Notes under the pieces: generated by a model
What the model saw: the letters and a program-made list of their open reading frames with translations, nothing else
Database searches by the model: none
What the model was told of the DNA's origin: nothing
Shown here: one piece after another, positions 12,651-24,212 of the stretch
Position numbering within the stretch: position 1 is the first letter of the stretch
How the letters are laid out: every line of letters starts with the position of its first letter
NCBI GenBank assembly: GCA_907163375.1
Contig: CAJQUW010015612.1
Span: 336,213-400,212, forward strand
Direction of reading: 5' to 3'
Source of the DNA: Prostheceraeus crozeri
Taxonomy: Eukaryota; Platyhelminthes; Polycladida; Euryleptidae
Length of the DNA: 64,000 bases
Position numbers and translations under genes: made by a program

Positions 12651-15132
12651 TTAATTTTATTGTTTTTTTTCTGTTTTTGAAGTCACGTTTAATTAATACA
12701 CGTGAGCCAAAATTGAATGGACGTCATGAGATAGTTGCAACCAAACTACATATGTAATGATCACTTTTACTTGTAATTCGGTGTTCCCAAGATTAAACGT
12801 CAGAACGCGAAACGTCGGTGAATTTGTTGAGGTTTAATAGCAATCAATTCGGTATAAAAGTACCTCCGGAGAGCTTTTTCTTTTTTTCGGAATCACAATG
12901 ATCCTCCCGCCTGAAACCACTAATTAAGTTGATGGGACTAGGATGAATAACAGATGTTTGTTGATAGTCATTTCAGCTGCTTGGTCTGATACCGATCTAA
13001 ACAAATTACTGAAATGTGCCATAACTTCAAATTCATGTCGCAGTTCGAATTCTTGGAAGTTGTTATATCAAAGCGGTTTATTATTGACCGGCAAATGATA
13101 GCAACCATTAATCTATTGAAAGTACACTGACAAGGTATCACTGTATCCCAGAGGAAGTGGACATCGTTTAGATACGGTCATCATTACAATGAATGTCCAC
13201 AGCGCTTCATCGCCTTTCCTTTCTTTCTCTCTATCATTATAGTATCGCATTTCTTTCGCTACCTATATACTAAGACCAGTAGCTAACTATTACTGTGTTT
13301 TGAGCTCGCCGGATGAATTTTCGGGATTAGTGACTTTTCAATTTCGGAAGTCGACTATTACATTTTATCTATTTTATACATCCCTTTTATTCATAATGGA
13401 TCCTTTTAAAATTTCAGTACGATGTTGATATGCTGAAGCAAAATTGAATTTTTAACAATGTAGCGATTATAGCAGCCCAAACCATGCCATTATCAAATCG
13501 TGTAGATTATTGTTTCCAACAGCCGCTCCGCTTGAGCAGACACCACCATATCTTTCTTGAGTGGATGATTGTCAAAGATTCCATTCAAATTTTTATCATT
13601 TGATTCAGCTGCGCCAAACAATGGAGAACGAGGTGGTAATTGACTTAAGGTCGGCCAAAACTGGAGTGAAGCTTCTGCATACGTGCATATATCTGCATAG
13701 ATCTGGTTTATCGCCATCAGATCTTGAATCGTCTTTCCGTTATTGCATTCAAAGCAATTGTTCGCAATTCTTCCACTCGATCAGTCGTCAAACTTTTCTG
13801 TCCATCTCATGATTCCCATCATGACTAAGCATGATCTACATGTATATTAAAAGCTGTCCATATCACTTTCAGCTGTTCTATGATCTGTAAAATTTCACTA
13901 ATCAGTCTGATTCATTTGTCTGCCTCAAGTGAGAAGCTATCGTAAAGTCACAGAGCTACTACTAAAAGTCAGAACTAAATGCATGCAAAAGAGTTGAGCT
14001 TGCGGTTAGTAGAACTTGTACCAAGTATCACCCTTGCTTACCACTGAGTTGCGAAACAGTGAGAAGCATTCAGGATCACTCAGGATCACCGTTTATAATT
14101 GCTCATGCAGTCTCTCTCTCTCTTTCTTTCCTTGCATGCGTTCAAATTCTAAAGTTCTATTATTGAAGACAGTAATGGATAGGTGCACATACGTGGTGAT
14201 GATACATATAGGTGACATAGCCTATATACAATGTACATTATACGTCAGATATGTAAGGTAATTTGAGACTCTTGATTGTTTGGACCGCGCGTCGAGTAAT
14301 TTCAGAAGCCTCGGAATACTCCCTCTGCACTCCTGCCTGATACCACAAATTATCAGATGTTCGTGCAGAGAAATTATTGACTTTCGACATAGCTATCCGA
14401 CAATTCTGACCTTTTGGAAGGACAGCATGACCAGTTACGTATCGAAATTACTCAACAATGCATTTTCATGCTTTATCAACAATGAATTTGAATCCATGAA
14501 TGTGTTCAGAGACAAATGGGATTTTATTAACTGCAGAACGAGTATCGGCAACGAAAATAAGAAATTTGTTATTGTTCTCAACTTTTCATTGCAAAACATA
14601 CGGCCTTATCCAACCGGTATAGAGACGCCAACCACCGTCCGCATAATACTTGAAATGTCATATCTAATTTCATGTAATTCTGAAACCTGAGTATATATGT
14701 CATTTAACAATCTCGGGAAAATATCATATCATGGTGTCTTGCTTGGGCTCATTCGAATGCATGTGACACAAGGAATGTGAATATGTTAATTATTTAGCAA
14801 TAAGAATATGATAGTAGTATATGATCTGTAGTTGCACATTTCGCTATTGTGTGACATTTCCTTCTCCCACCCCTCGCCACGCGGCTCGGTGAGAACAGGC
14901 ATTTTGCTTGGACGCGCCTGCAGCGGCGTCCGGTGTGAATGGACCTTGACTGCTTGACCAATGACTAGCGTATTTGCCATCGACAAAAGATGGTCCACGA
15001 AATTAAATGCTTCAATTGCCATGAAGTTTACATCGGAAGTGCGCTACGGAAACTCAACATTCGACACAGCGAGAATCCTTTGTTGTTCAAAGTAGAGATA
15101 ACATCTGGAAAATAAAAGTTACGGGACATCAT
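12651..15132. other. No gene recognised
   Basis: Unique sequence with several medium-length frames, including 136 codons at 14280-14690 (+) and 74 codons at 13493-13717 (-). None has a family resemblance or clear exon borders that I can see. Confidence 0.45.
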
Positions 15133-15369
15133 AGGCCACTGTCACACATGAAAAGGCGTCTTCCATCTTCCATCTTCCATTTGGGATTTCCCTTTAATTG
15201 CATGTAGAAAATATTACAAATGTGAAAAATAACGCTGACTGTATCGGAAATGGATTTTGTGACTACGTTTAGGTGGAAGATGGACGTTGGAAAGTGGAAG
15301 ACGCCATATGAAGAATGTGCATAGAGGCGAGTGACATGGAAGACGTCTTATTCTGTGTGACAGCGGCCT
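15133..15369. mobile_element. MITE with long inverted repeats, 237 bp
   Basis: Left end AGGCCACTGTCACACATGAA and right end (reverse strand) AAGGCCGCTGTCACACAGAA form inverted repeats of about 35 bases, each followed by GGCGTCTTCCAT-type sequence. The interior holds ATCTTCC and GGAAGA repeats. No target duplication could be fixed. Confidence 0.6.
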
Positions 15370-15620
15370 TGGAGACCCCATCAATCTGCGCTTTCTGGAG
15401 AGCAATCAATTCATACGAAGAGAGTTGTGCACTTGACAGCTTTATATTTTGATGTGCTTTCATAATAGTTTTCCATGTTTTGTATATCTATCTCTCTGCC
15501 TTTGAATTCTATATTTGCTATGTTAGCATGTACAAAAGCCACTTATAATTTTGACAGGGCAGATATTGGCGAAAGTTTGAGTGACTTAATAAAAAACAGC
15601 AAAACTTCAAAAAGGCTTAT

Positions 15621-16369
15621 AGTCCGGCAGCCAGAACGAGTTTCTGCAGGGAACGTGGCCGAAAGTGAGACTTTCACAGAATAATGTACACCCTATGCCA
15701 ACTACGAATCGGCACGTCTACCGAGTTCTAGTGAGTTCTTCTTCTTGTCAGACAGGATCAAAGAAAAACACATGTAAATCCAATGAGACGCAGATTGCAG
15801 TTTTTGGTTAAAATGAAATTTTGTATGTTTTCTATGATTAAACGAAAAGTATTAAGCCCAGAGTCATCATTTTTGGCAAGTCTAGGTACTAATTTTTGGC
15901 ATGGAATGTCTTCAGGTCATTTTCTTTCATTTTCATACACCCCTGTCTATATAGCTAAACCCATTTAGATTTGGCGAGCCTCTTAATGTCGGCAAACACA
16001 AACATTTTGAGCTACTTTATCCACATTCAACCACATTCTCACATACATTGCCGATTAGATGCATGATAATAGCACATGCACATCATAGGAAATGACCTGA
16101 AGACATTCTATGCCAAAAATTATGACTCTGGGCTTAGTACTTTCCGTTTAATCATAGAAAACATACAAAATTTCATTTTGGCCAAAAAACTGCAATCTGT
16201 GTCCCATTGGATTTACATGTGTTTTTCTTTGATTCTGTCTGACAAGAAGAAGAACTCACTAGAACTCGGTAGACGTGCCGATTCGTAGTAGGCATAGGGT
16301 GCACATCATTCTATGAAAGTCTCACTTTCGGTCACGTTCCCTGCAGAAACTCGCTCTGGCTGCCGGACT
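15621..16369. mobile_element. Foldback element of about 749 bp (family F3)
   Basis: Arms of roughly 290-310 bases (15621-15930 and 16085-16369) are complementary at about 90%. The ends read AGTCCGGCAGCCAGA on the left and its complement, ending GGCTGCCGGACT, on the right. Related single-arm copies lie at 46190-46990 and 50385-50775, either side of the Crypton recombinase, with a fragment near 58085. No transposase is inside. The frames here on both strands are by-products of the palindrome. Confidence 0.7.
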
Positions 16370-16574
16370 ATTACTTCTTTAAGAAAATCGATAATGATTT
16401 TCCATAGCCCTGTCAATTTTGTGCAACAATTCTCGGTGCGTTTTATGTGTACCAGAATATCATTCACCTGCTGCCACATAATTCTATCATTCCTTTTCAA
16501 TCTTCACTGCAAGGATTCAACGCAAATTGGAATGTCCAATAACTAATCTTTGCGATTTTATATGCCAACCAAAA

Positions 16575-16744
16575 CTCATTCAAAGTTTTTCAAATTTCAA
16601 ACGTCTAAAAAATATTTGATCAATTTTTAAAAAGCTTAAGTTTTGCAAATTATTCCTGTGCTTACATACTAGCAATTTGGAACCGCTATATAAGTAGTTC
16701 CAAATCTCTCCCAAATAATTCCAGATCTGTTCTCCCTTTACACG
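16575..16744. repeat. Fragment of dispersed repeat F5
   Basis: The stretch around ctaaaaaatatttgatcaattttta, tacatactag and cgctatataagtagttccaa follows 44600-44700 with moderate similarity. It borders the 5' truncation of the LINE remnant. Confidence 0.4.
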
Positions 16745-17422
16745 AAAATAATAATGCGCCACATCAAAGATTTGAAAGGTTTCATCATTAGCGGGGTGAA
16801 CATCAATAACCTGAGATACGCCGATGACACTGTACTCATCGCCGAAACAGAAGAGAAGTCGCAGAACATGATGAACAAGACGGTTGAGGAAAGTGAAATG
16901 AGAGGGCTCACCATCAACAGAAGAAAAGCTTTCGCTATGGTTTTCTCCAAGAAGCCTGTCACGCCGCCCTGCAACATCAAAGTAAAGGGAGATGCGCTGG
17001 AACAGGTCGGCCAATTCCAGTATTTGGGCAGCATAGCAACATCGACAGGAAAGTGTGACATAGATATCCGTAGGCGCATTGGAATTGCAAAGACGGCCTA
17101 CAACAAGATGAAAAGCGTTCTGACCTCTCGCTCGATCAGCATTGCAACAAGACTTCGACTCTTGAAGTGCTACACTGTACGTGTGGTCGGTTCTACTACA
17201 TGGCTGTGAGTGCTGGACAATCAGTGAACGATGCAGGGTGGCCTGGAGGCGACGGAAATGTGGTTTCTGCGAAGAATGATGCGCATACCCTGGACGATGA
17301 AGGTGTAGAACGACACAGTGATACAGCGGACTGGAACAACAAGACAATTGATGCGAACCATTGTCACAAAGCAGGTTCGATTTCTCGGTCACGTGCTCCG
17401 TAAGAAGCAACTGGAACATCTG
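16745..17422 (+). mobile_element. LINE reverse-transcriptase remnant, 5' piece
   Basis: The frame from 16754 carries the catalytic YADD box (NNLRYADDTVLIAETEEK), then the thumb-like segments QVGQFQYLGSIATSTGKCDI and RRIGIAKTAYNKMKSVLT. These are typical of the C-terminal reverse-transcriptase region of RTE-like non-LTR elements. After about 17190 the reading continues in another frame (GCECWTISER), then another (MWFLRRMMRIPWTMK, with one stop just after), down to LRKKQLEHL. So there are two frameshifts and one stop. The 5' end is truncated. The element is interrupted at 17422 by the 8.5-kb Harbinger nest and resumes at 25933 without loss. Confidence 0.85.
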
Positions 17423-17759
17423 GAGTCTATTGCACAAAAGTTCAGAAGTTAGTAGCGGATATTTAGGATTTGTGAACTGCTAAATAATAGTCTATTAAAA
17501 TTCGGTTGCATAAACAACTAATGTTTACGAGTTTATCCGCTGCTAAACTTCTATCAGCGGATAAATGGAATCTCTGTCTGTTGAGGTGCTATACTTATCT
17601 TGACCTACTTAGACTGCAGTTGATTGGCTTTTACTAATAGGCCTACCGTCGTCTGACATTAAATTTCACGCCGTTATTGCAAACCCGATACCTTGATTAT
17701 TGTGATCAATTGATTAGATATTTAGCAACATGTTAACGCATGCACAAAAGTTGATATTC

Positions 17760-18259
17760 TTAAAAGAATTGAAGGAAAGAAAGGATATATAATGTTGAAT
17801 TTCGCAATACTCGCGAGTCATGTACACTTCCGGGATATTTTGCGCTACAAAATACAAATTTCAACTTTGGATCACAGACAAAGACTGCGTTGATGGAGTG
17901 ATCGCCATGCCGGTTGACAAATTGATTCTCGTCTGTACTAGGAGCCTTAATTTTTATATGGGTACCATCTACCACACCACAAACGCTGATCATATTAGCG
18001 ATTTCAAAAAATCGCATTGATAAATTTTGCATATCAGCTGGATAGGAAACCAATTGCTGAAAGAGTAGTTCGCTAATCGCGTGTACTACATCATAAATAC
18101 ATCGACAGACTGAGCTCTTGTGGACACCATGTGCATCACCCGTCAAGTGGTAGAATCCATTGTCTGATAGGAATCGAAGACAGATAAGAATTTGTTCTCT
18201 AGGGGAAAGGGCGTGATTTCGATGAGTTCTATGTTTCAGTTTGTCACCAATTTTATCTA
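17760..18259 (-). pseudogene. Harbinger transposase, middle part (outer element)
   Basis: The minus-strand frame runs from the inner insertion point at 18259 down to a stop at 17760. It begins DKIGDKLKHRTHRNH, passes a helix-turn-helix-like region (HGVHKSSVCRCIYDV), and reaches the catalytic blocks VCGVVDGTHIKIKAPS and YPGSVHDSRVLRNS, both aspartates present. It then ends in unrelated residues before the third catalytic block. The N-terminal piece is at 20681-20798. About 206 residues survive in total against roughly 350 in a full Harbinger transposase. It is not functional. Confidence 0.8.
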
Positions 18260-18400
18260 GGGCCGTATCCTGAAGTCTCGGTTAAGTCTTAACTCTCGGT
18301 TAAATTGCTAGCTAAGTTAACTTTAACCGAGGGTCGTATTCACAAACCTCGGTCAAGTGAAATCGTCGGCTAACTTTAGCTGAAGATTTAACCGAGGAAG
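18260..18400. repeat. Subterminal CTCGGTTAA repeats, left end of inner Harbinger
   Basis: Within about 140 bases the motif CTCGGTTAA or its complement occurs four times, with one variant (CCTCGGTCAAG). A mirrored set lies in 20520-20680. Such subterminal arrays are commonly transposase or Myb-protein binding sites; here that role is inference. Confidence 0.65.
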
Positions 18401-18494
18401 AGGGTAGAGTTAAATGCCAGTTAAGTGCGCTATCGATCATTAGAATCATTATGACTTCAAGAACGCAAATACTGGAAATTCATTTCGAACCAAC

Positions 18495-19544
18495 ATGGAC
18501 TATGCAGACTACGTTTTCTATGAGCGCTGCGTTGCATCACTGACAAAGGCAAGAGTTTTGCGTGATCATACTAATCCTTACGACTGTTTATCGGATGACC
18601 AATTCCGCGAGCGATTTCGACTCAGGAAGCATGTTTTTATTGAAATTTTGCATCAAGTAGAAGATCGAGGAGAGGATCCTGTGTCTCGTGGGAGGGCATC
18701 TTCATTGACTCTATTGCAAGAACTACTGGTATGTCTACAATATTTATCTACAAATAAATTTCAAATGGCTATGGGTGATGAATTCAAAATCAGTCAATCA
18801 AGTGTGGGTCGCATCGTCAGAATGACCCAGCAATTGTGCAAGTTGTCAGATAGAGCCATCAAATTTCCAGAAAATTTAAATCAAGTCAAACTTGATTTCT
18901 CCGACATAGCCGGGTTTCCTGCAGTTATTGGTGCTATTCATGGAACACATATCCCGATACTATCACCTGGTGGACCATCTGCTGAAATTTACCGTTACAG
19001 GAAGGGTTATTTTTCCGTTAATGTTCAAGCTGTCTGTACTGCTAAAATGTTGTTTTCTGACATAGTAGCAAGATGGTATGGATCAGCACATGACTCTCGC
19101 ATTTTTGATGCCTCTGTTATTCGTGACAGAATGGAATCAAGTGAACTACATGGATATCTCATTGGTGATAGTGGATACCCATGTAGACCATATCTATTGA
19201 CACCAGTTATCAACCCCACGACGGAATCTGAGCGACGCTACAATACAGCTCACAAGCGAACACGAAATGAAGTCGAATGTGCTTTCGGCATTTGGAAAAG
19301 GCGCTTTCCTATGTTATCTACTCCAATTCGGATGCAGCTACCTCTAGTGCCTTACATAATAGTAGCAACTGCTGTCCTTCATAACTTTGCCAGGATGCAG
19401 AATGACACACTTCCTTTTGATGACATTAGCATTTCTACTGAGGACCAAATGCCTGATAGTGAATTAGACGAGAGTGATTACTCGTCGGATCAGTCGGCAC
19501 GAAATACTTTCATACAAAGATTTTTTTCTTCCCGGTCAAATTGA
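18495..19544 (+). CDS. PIF/Harbinger transposase (HARBI1-like), 349 aa
   Basis: Uninterrupted frame, of normal family length. Order: N-terminal helical region with RERFRLRKHVFIEILHQVE; a helix-turn-helix-like segment (EFKISQSSVGRIVRMTQQ, about 96-113); then the DDE nuclease blocks. The first block reads FPAVIGAIHGTHIPIL (about 141-156), with histidine 149 where the family has the catalytic aspartate (GAIDGTH). The later acidic blocks are present: GSAHDSRIF (D200), LIGDSGYP (D225) and NEVECAFGIWKRRF (E261). The tail is acidic. The start is the first ATG after the left terminal repeats. It is paired with the Myb/SANT gene on the opposite strand. Intact as a frame, but the D-to-H change suggests it may not cut DNA. 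Confidence 0.9.
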   Translation: MDYADYVFYERCVASLTKARVLRDHTNPYDCLSDDQFRERFRLRKHVFIEILHQVEDRGEDPVSRGRASSLTLLQELLVCLQYLSTNKFQMAMGDEFKISQSSVGRIVRMTQQLCKLSDRAIKFPENLNQVKLDFSDIAGFPAVIGAIHGTHIPILSPGGPSAEIYRYRKGYFSVNVQAVCTAKMLFSDIVARWYGSAHDSRIFDASVIRDRMESSELHGYLIGDSGYPCRPYLLTPVINPTTESERRYNTAHKRTRNEVECAFGIWKRRFPMLSTPIRMQLPLVPYIIVATAVLHNFARMQNDTLPFDDISISTEDQMPDSELDESDYSSDQSARNTFIQRFFSSRSN

Positions 19545-19633
19545 AGTCTGACTTTAAACTGACTGGATTTATAGCTTCATTCAATGATCTAATGAAATAA
19601 AGCAAGAAGTTTCCACACAAAGAAGTTTTTTTA

Positions 19634-20429
19634 TTATTCATTTCCATGAAGTAAATTAGTTATGTTGGTAAGTAAAATGTCCGTTAATGTCACGTCATCC
19701 TCCTTCATCTTCAGTAACTTTCGGGCTTTTATTTCTCTCTTGATTTTCAAAATATTCATCTTCATTTCATGTTCCTCACGCTTCATCGCCATTTTCTCGT
19801 CACTTTCTTTTTTCATAAGTTCGAGTATCGAATTGAAGTATTCACTTTGATTCATCGAATGCTTCTTTTTTTGTCATTGGCCGATCATTATCATCTTGCA
19901 CGAGGGTTGATGGTGGAGGCTGTTGCAGGATTTCCGAAGTCTGGGGAAGTTGGGCATTCTGGTCATTCAGAAAACTTGTGATGTTCCCATTTCTGTCTGA
20001 ATCACAGGTGTTCTGGAAAACAATGGGTGGGTCAATCTGCTCTGGAATCATCATTCTGACAGCTGACGATATGTCAGTCATGCAGCTAAGGAAAGATCCA
20101 CCTCCAGTCTTCCTTCGCTCTCTCACATCTGCGGTTGCTTCCTTCTTCGCACTTTTCTTCAACCGATCCCACAGATTTCGCAATTGAATCGATTCACGTG
20201 GAGAAGTATGACCATTATTATTGAATTCTTGGCATACTTCTGTCCATGCCTCACTTTTTGCTCTCACGCTAATTCCATCTGTCTTATTGCATTCGATTCG
20301 ATTGATATGTGTTTTGATGATTGATATCAAGACATTTTGTTCAAACAACGTAAAATTCTCCGATCGTCGCTTAGACATGATGTCAGTTGCCGCTTTGATA
20401 TTGTGGCAATAAGGAATCAGTAGACACAC
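19634..20429 (-). CDS. Harbinger Myb/SANT-like DNA-binding protein, one frameshift
   Basis: The second Harbinger gene, converging on the transposase. The main frame (20429-19842, 195 codons; the likely ATG gives MSKRRSENFTLFEQNVLIS) has a Myb/SANT-like trihelix: FTLFEQNVLISIIKTH, SEAWTEVCQEFN and LRNLWDRLKKSAKKE. A linker follows with GGGSFLSCMTDISSAV. The frame stops after KEAFDESK, while a second frame, one base out, continues with a charged C-terminal helix (SILELMKKESDEKMAM, HEMKMNILKIKREIKA) to 19634. The two overlap just past a run of seven T (19866-19872, plus strand). Six would join them, so this is a homopolymer slip, by mutation or sequencing error. The protein normally binds transposon ends and recruits the transposase. 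Confidence 0.75.
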
Positions 20430-20680
20430 GCGACATCGATTATCCGGACAGCGACAGTGATTATTCGTTAACTGTCTCCTTGACAGCCGAACCTTGACCT
20501 AATTACTGAGGGAATTCCAGTTTGACTGCCAGTTAAGAGCTGCTGCATTCGACTTAACTTCAGCTAGCAAACCGAGAGTTAAATTTCTTGTGTGAATACC
20601 AGATAAATATCCTCGGTTAACAAACTGAGGGTTAAGCACTTAGCGGAGGGTTACCTAACCGAGACTTCAGGATACGGCTA

Positions 20681-20798
20681 CTAGAATGAAGTCTACCATC
20701 TTAGTACTAAGTCTAAATCTTTCCTTGTGATCCTCCTCATTGCAGTCAAAATGCTTGCGACTTTTGAAAACTCGTTCTTTCCTGTCGTTGTTGTTCAT
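20681..20798 (-). pseudogene. Harbinger transposase, N-terminal part (outer element)
   Basis: From an ATG at 20798 the frame reads MNNNDRKERVFKSRKHFD, then EERFRL-like DHKERFRLSTKMVDFIL, and meets the inner Harbinger at the CTA target site. It continues in frame at 18259 (DKIGDKLK), which shows that the insertion split this coding region. Confidence 0.75.
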
Positions 20799-20882
20799 TT
20801 CGTAGTAGCTGGCATGGGAATCACCGTACAATGCAAAAGTAAGGGTGGAGCTTAACTTATAGATTTTATCAGTGAAATCCGA

Positions 20883-21559
20883 CACGGTGGGACGATAGGG
20901 TCATCTTTTGAAAAAAAAATGTACAAGCAATCTGTTGACACTTTTGGATAGACAATTATCAACCCTTTCAGGAAATGTAAATTTCAAAATCTTTCATCGG
21001 CATCTTTTCTTGCAAAGTTAAAAAATGTAAATATACTACTTATAAAATTTGCTGATCGGATAGTGACACTCTTATCAATCCATGCGAGTAAGAAAAAAAT
21101 GTACAAGTACAAATCTATGGTCACTCGATAGACAGAGATCAGGGCTACAATTTGAGACTAGTTTTAAGAAATTTCATCGATATCCGCATGAATAGTGCTA
21201 TAGTATGTGCCAAAAGTACTACTTCTTAGTAGTAAGTAGTATGTGTCAGTCACTGTCAGGTAATTTTGAAAAATTGTACAAACTTCTGCTTGATGTCATT
21301 GTGAAGATCACATCATTTGCATCGTTTTAGTGGTAGTTTCATCAAAATTGATCGATATCTTCATTAGCAGCAACACTTTTAAAATGAGTATGTCATGTGA
21401 AAAGGACGGCAAATTCTAGCAATTGCGTTTAATATATTAGCATCTTATAGGCAATAGCTTGCCATGTATGTTAAATAAACATGTCAAATGATATATCAAT
21501 CGATTCGTCTTGTTGAGACGAAGAATTTTAGAGCAATTAGGGCGACAGATTTTCAAATT
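20883..21559 (+). repeat. Left 677-bp terminal inverted repeat of the Chapaev-like element
   Basis: Pairs with 25051-25727, with only a handful of differences across 677 bases. It begins CACGGTGGG. The inner border is where both arms read cgacagattttcaaatt and then diverge. Confidence 0.9.
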
Positions 21560-22183
21560 CAAACATGTTATAATGTTGCAGATTGATTCTCCACTAATTT
21601 CTATGGGTTTTGCTAAATCAAGTTATGTAGGCATTTACATGTATGTAGTGAGTTTTACCTGTTAGGATTTTTTTACTCTCCCATGCCCCACCCAGCGCAC
21701 ATGGCCAAACTAGCCGAAGCTAGGGGTGGGGCATAGGGGTGTTAGGATCTATTTATCGACCAGGAGATTGAGCATTATGCTGTGAGTGGACAAAACATAA
21801 ATGTATGATATCAGCATCGAGGTAGCACCAGGTTATAATGTGTCCCTCTACACCTCGTATTTCCATCAATTGTGACTAGGAGACCAACACGTTCATGTAT
21901 ATAGATTCAAATTTGATTATAGAGAAGAAAACTGCAAGTGAACAATAGGATTTGTTTCTTTACTAAATGGTGCCTGCACAGAAATGAAGATAACACAGAT
22001 TCCAAAAAGTTCAAATATGCACAAAAGGTGGAAACGTAAGGTCCGCTGCAATCAATTTCGCTGAATTAAATCCGTTATAAAATATTTATGAAATCCGCTA
22101 TAAAATATCCGTTATGAAATATTTACATGTTTTGTCTCGTAAAAGTATGTACACAACATTCAAATACATGTACCTGTATGTAC

Positions 22184-24212
22184 TTATAAATGCTGAGCAT
22201 TGTATGACGAGACAGCTCTCAATAAATGAGATCCAAAAGAAGGGTGAGATTTGTTCACCTTGTATTTCTCCCAGTGTGAATCAAAATCGTGGTGAACAGA
22301 CTCGGAAGCCTGTTCGCTATAAAATCCAAGTCCTCGGCCGAATCTTTCGCAAAAATTCTTCAACGTGAAAAATCACAATGTGCACTTTAGGAGTAATTCG
22401 AATTCCCCCTAACTTCATGTAGGCATCATGAAAGCTTCGGATGTGACTTTGATAACCACTGTCTAGCGTGAGACCGAAACAGCTATCGACAACTTTTTGA
22501 AAAGATTCGAGGGCTTCTATGTACGGTTTGCATACTTCCTCGTCTGATGCCAATACTTGCAGTTTGCTGATGTTGTTCAACATCTTTTTGGCAGAATTTC
22601 CTGTGAATGATCCACCATGATAGAATTCTCTGTCTACATGAATCTCTGAGAGCCAGCGTGCAGCATCGCTCCACACATTCAACAGCTCCGTGAATAGTTT
22701 TGTCACAATCCCGATCAACAGATGTAATTCGGGGGGTGGGAAAATTTCCACCACGGTGGTGTCATCTGGAAACCGAAGGATTGGCAGGTGCAAGGAATTT
22801 CCAAATTGTTTTGCTTTATTTGAGCACTGTCCAGAATGATAAAAATTCCAGAAGTTACTACGCAGCGATCCGAAAGTCCGAGAAGTTCCCTTCTGATCCA
22901 GCTTTTGCTTTTCTGTGTCACACCATCCGCAGGGATGATTTGAACCATGCCCCATCAAACCTAGCAGGATGTTGGTCAACTTCAAGTCACTCGCGATCAT
23001 CACAGGATGTGGTATGGACTGCAGTTCTGAGTTAATATCGAGGGAAGTGCATATAGTCAATAGGTTACGGAAATTTTCCTGAACATCGTGTACGATGGCT
23101 AAAATCAAAATTTTCTTGACGCCACTGTCTTTAAACACCTTCCTTTTTGTCGTCGTATCATGTTCTGATGAGTCTTCAGAAGTAGTTTGTATATTCAAGC
23201 AAATCTTGAGGAAATTTCGTCCACCATCAATCCCAATTCTGAGAAGAATGTCTTTATCCTCGACACCATGCTGACGAATCACGTGATTTAGCAAGTCAGA
23301 TAGTTTCACACATTGAATTAAATCTTTGCTTGACATTGCTGCCTCATTGTTTCTGCTGAAATTTAGATTCTGAACTGTAAAATGTTCATCGAGTTGATGG
23401 GATCTTTCAAACAAGACTTGCCGACTTCCAATTTCAACTGAACTTCTCCTACCAGTCGCAGCTCTAATTCGTGTTGCCAAATCTCTTGTCTTGTTGGTGC
23501 TGAGACTCAGGCTATTTTGAATATCCCCTAGATCTGTTGCGCTTATAACTTGATTCTGTGTTTCTTCATCATTTCTTTTCGGTGACGTTAGGGTCACCAA
23601 AAGTGGTCTCCCTGTTGTTTGAGATAACATTGGTGATGGAGATGTTTGCATTTTCTCTTTGATTATTCTGCTTGCTAGATGGTCTTTTGATTGTTGCGGT
23701 GAGTTATCAACAAACTTTTTCAAATTATCAGTTTTGGAGGTTTGTGTGCAACTGTGAGAGACCCCTCTCGCAATATGACTCAAACAAAGATTACAAACTT
23801 TTATAGGGCAGCGTTTCTCTGGTTGATGGTTCGTTGGTCGGCCGACAGAGGGTCGTTTCTGTACATGTACATCACAAGGAGATTGGAATGTTGATCGTCC
23901 TATTTCACAGACAGTACAATCGCATGACTCTTGACTACGAGTAGTGGGTTTCAAAGGCTTGAGATTAGCCGAGTCAAAAACTTGTATTTTTCGTCTGAAG
24001 CAACCTCTTCTGTACTCATGTAATACTGTGAAACACGTTTGGCAAACAACACTGGGCAGTCGCGGGTCATTTGCATCATATTCTTCAAGAACATGTTCTT
24101 TAATTGTATCATGAATCACACTTGATATTCCTCGCATGGACTTCGCTTTTTGCATACATAATAGACAAACCACCTTCCTATTATCTTCATGACTTCGTTT
24201 TTCGTAAGGCAT
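22184..24212 (-). pseudogene. Chapaev/RAG1-like transposase with zinc-finger N-terminus, one frameshift
   Basis: An open frame of 631 codons (24212-22317) plus about 50 more in another frame to 22184. Order: a cysteine-rich N-terminus (CLLC at 17-20, CQTC 57-60, CDCTVC 97-102, CNLC 140-143) like the RAG1-N-type zinc-binding segment of molluscan N-RAG-TP elements. A basic linker follows, then a nuclease-like core: LLRIGIDGGRNFLKICLN (D329), VMIASDLKLTNILLG (D409), HPCGWCD (428-431), PPPELHLLIG (492-501) and YHGGSFTGNSAKK (531-543). The frame ends IRPRTWIL at 22317. One base out, it continues GRGLGFYSEQASESVHHDF, whose SEQASESVH supplies the expected third acidic residue, to a stop at 22184. 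So a single indel near 22340 removes the end. A pyrimidine-rich 3' splice site lies just before the ATG, so an upstream exon is possible. Confidence 0.8.

Larger units (their letters stand above)
18260..20680. mobile_element. Inner Harbinger element, 2,421 bp, near complete
   Basis: Ends GGGCCGTATCCTGAAGTCTC and, read on the other strand, TAGCCGTATCCTGAAGTCTC. Target duplication CTA at 18257-18259 and 20681-20683. It interrupts the outer element's transposase between DFIL and DKIG. It carries the two usual Harbinger genes in convergent arrangement: a nuclease-type transposase (plus) and a Myb/SANT-like DNA-binding protein (minus). Both terminal regions contain repeated CTCGGTTAA/TTAACCGAG motifs. 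Confidence 0.9.

Noticed and set aside
13493-13717. 74-codon minus-strand frame with plausible codon use
   Set aside because: Another frame is open on the opposite strand, and I found no matching exon borders or known domain.
14280-14690. 136-codon plus-strand frame
   Set aside because: No family resemblance, ordinary base composition, no convincing splice or promoter context. Possible by chance over 64 kb.
16580-17437. 285-codon minus-strand frame opposite the LINE
   Set aside because: It is the antisense shadow of the reverse-transcriptase frame, which has the YADD box and clear conserved blocks on the plus strand.
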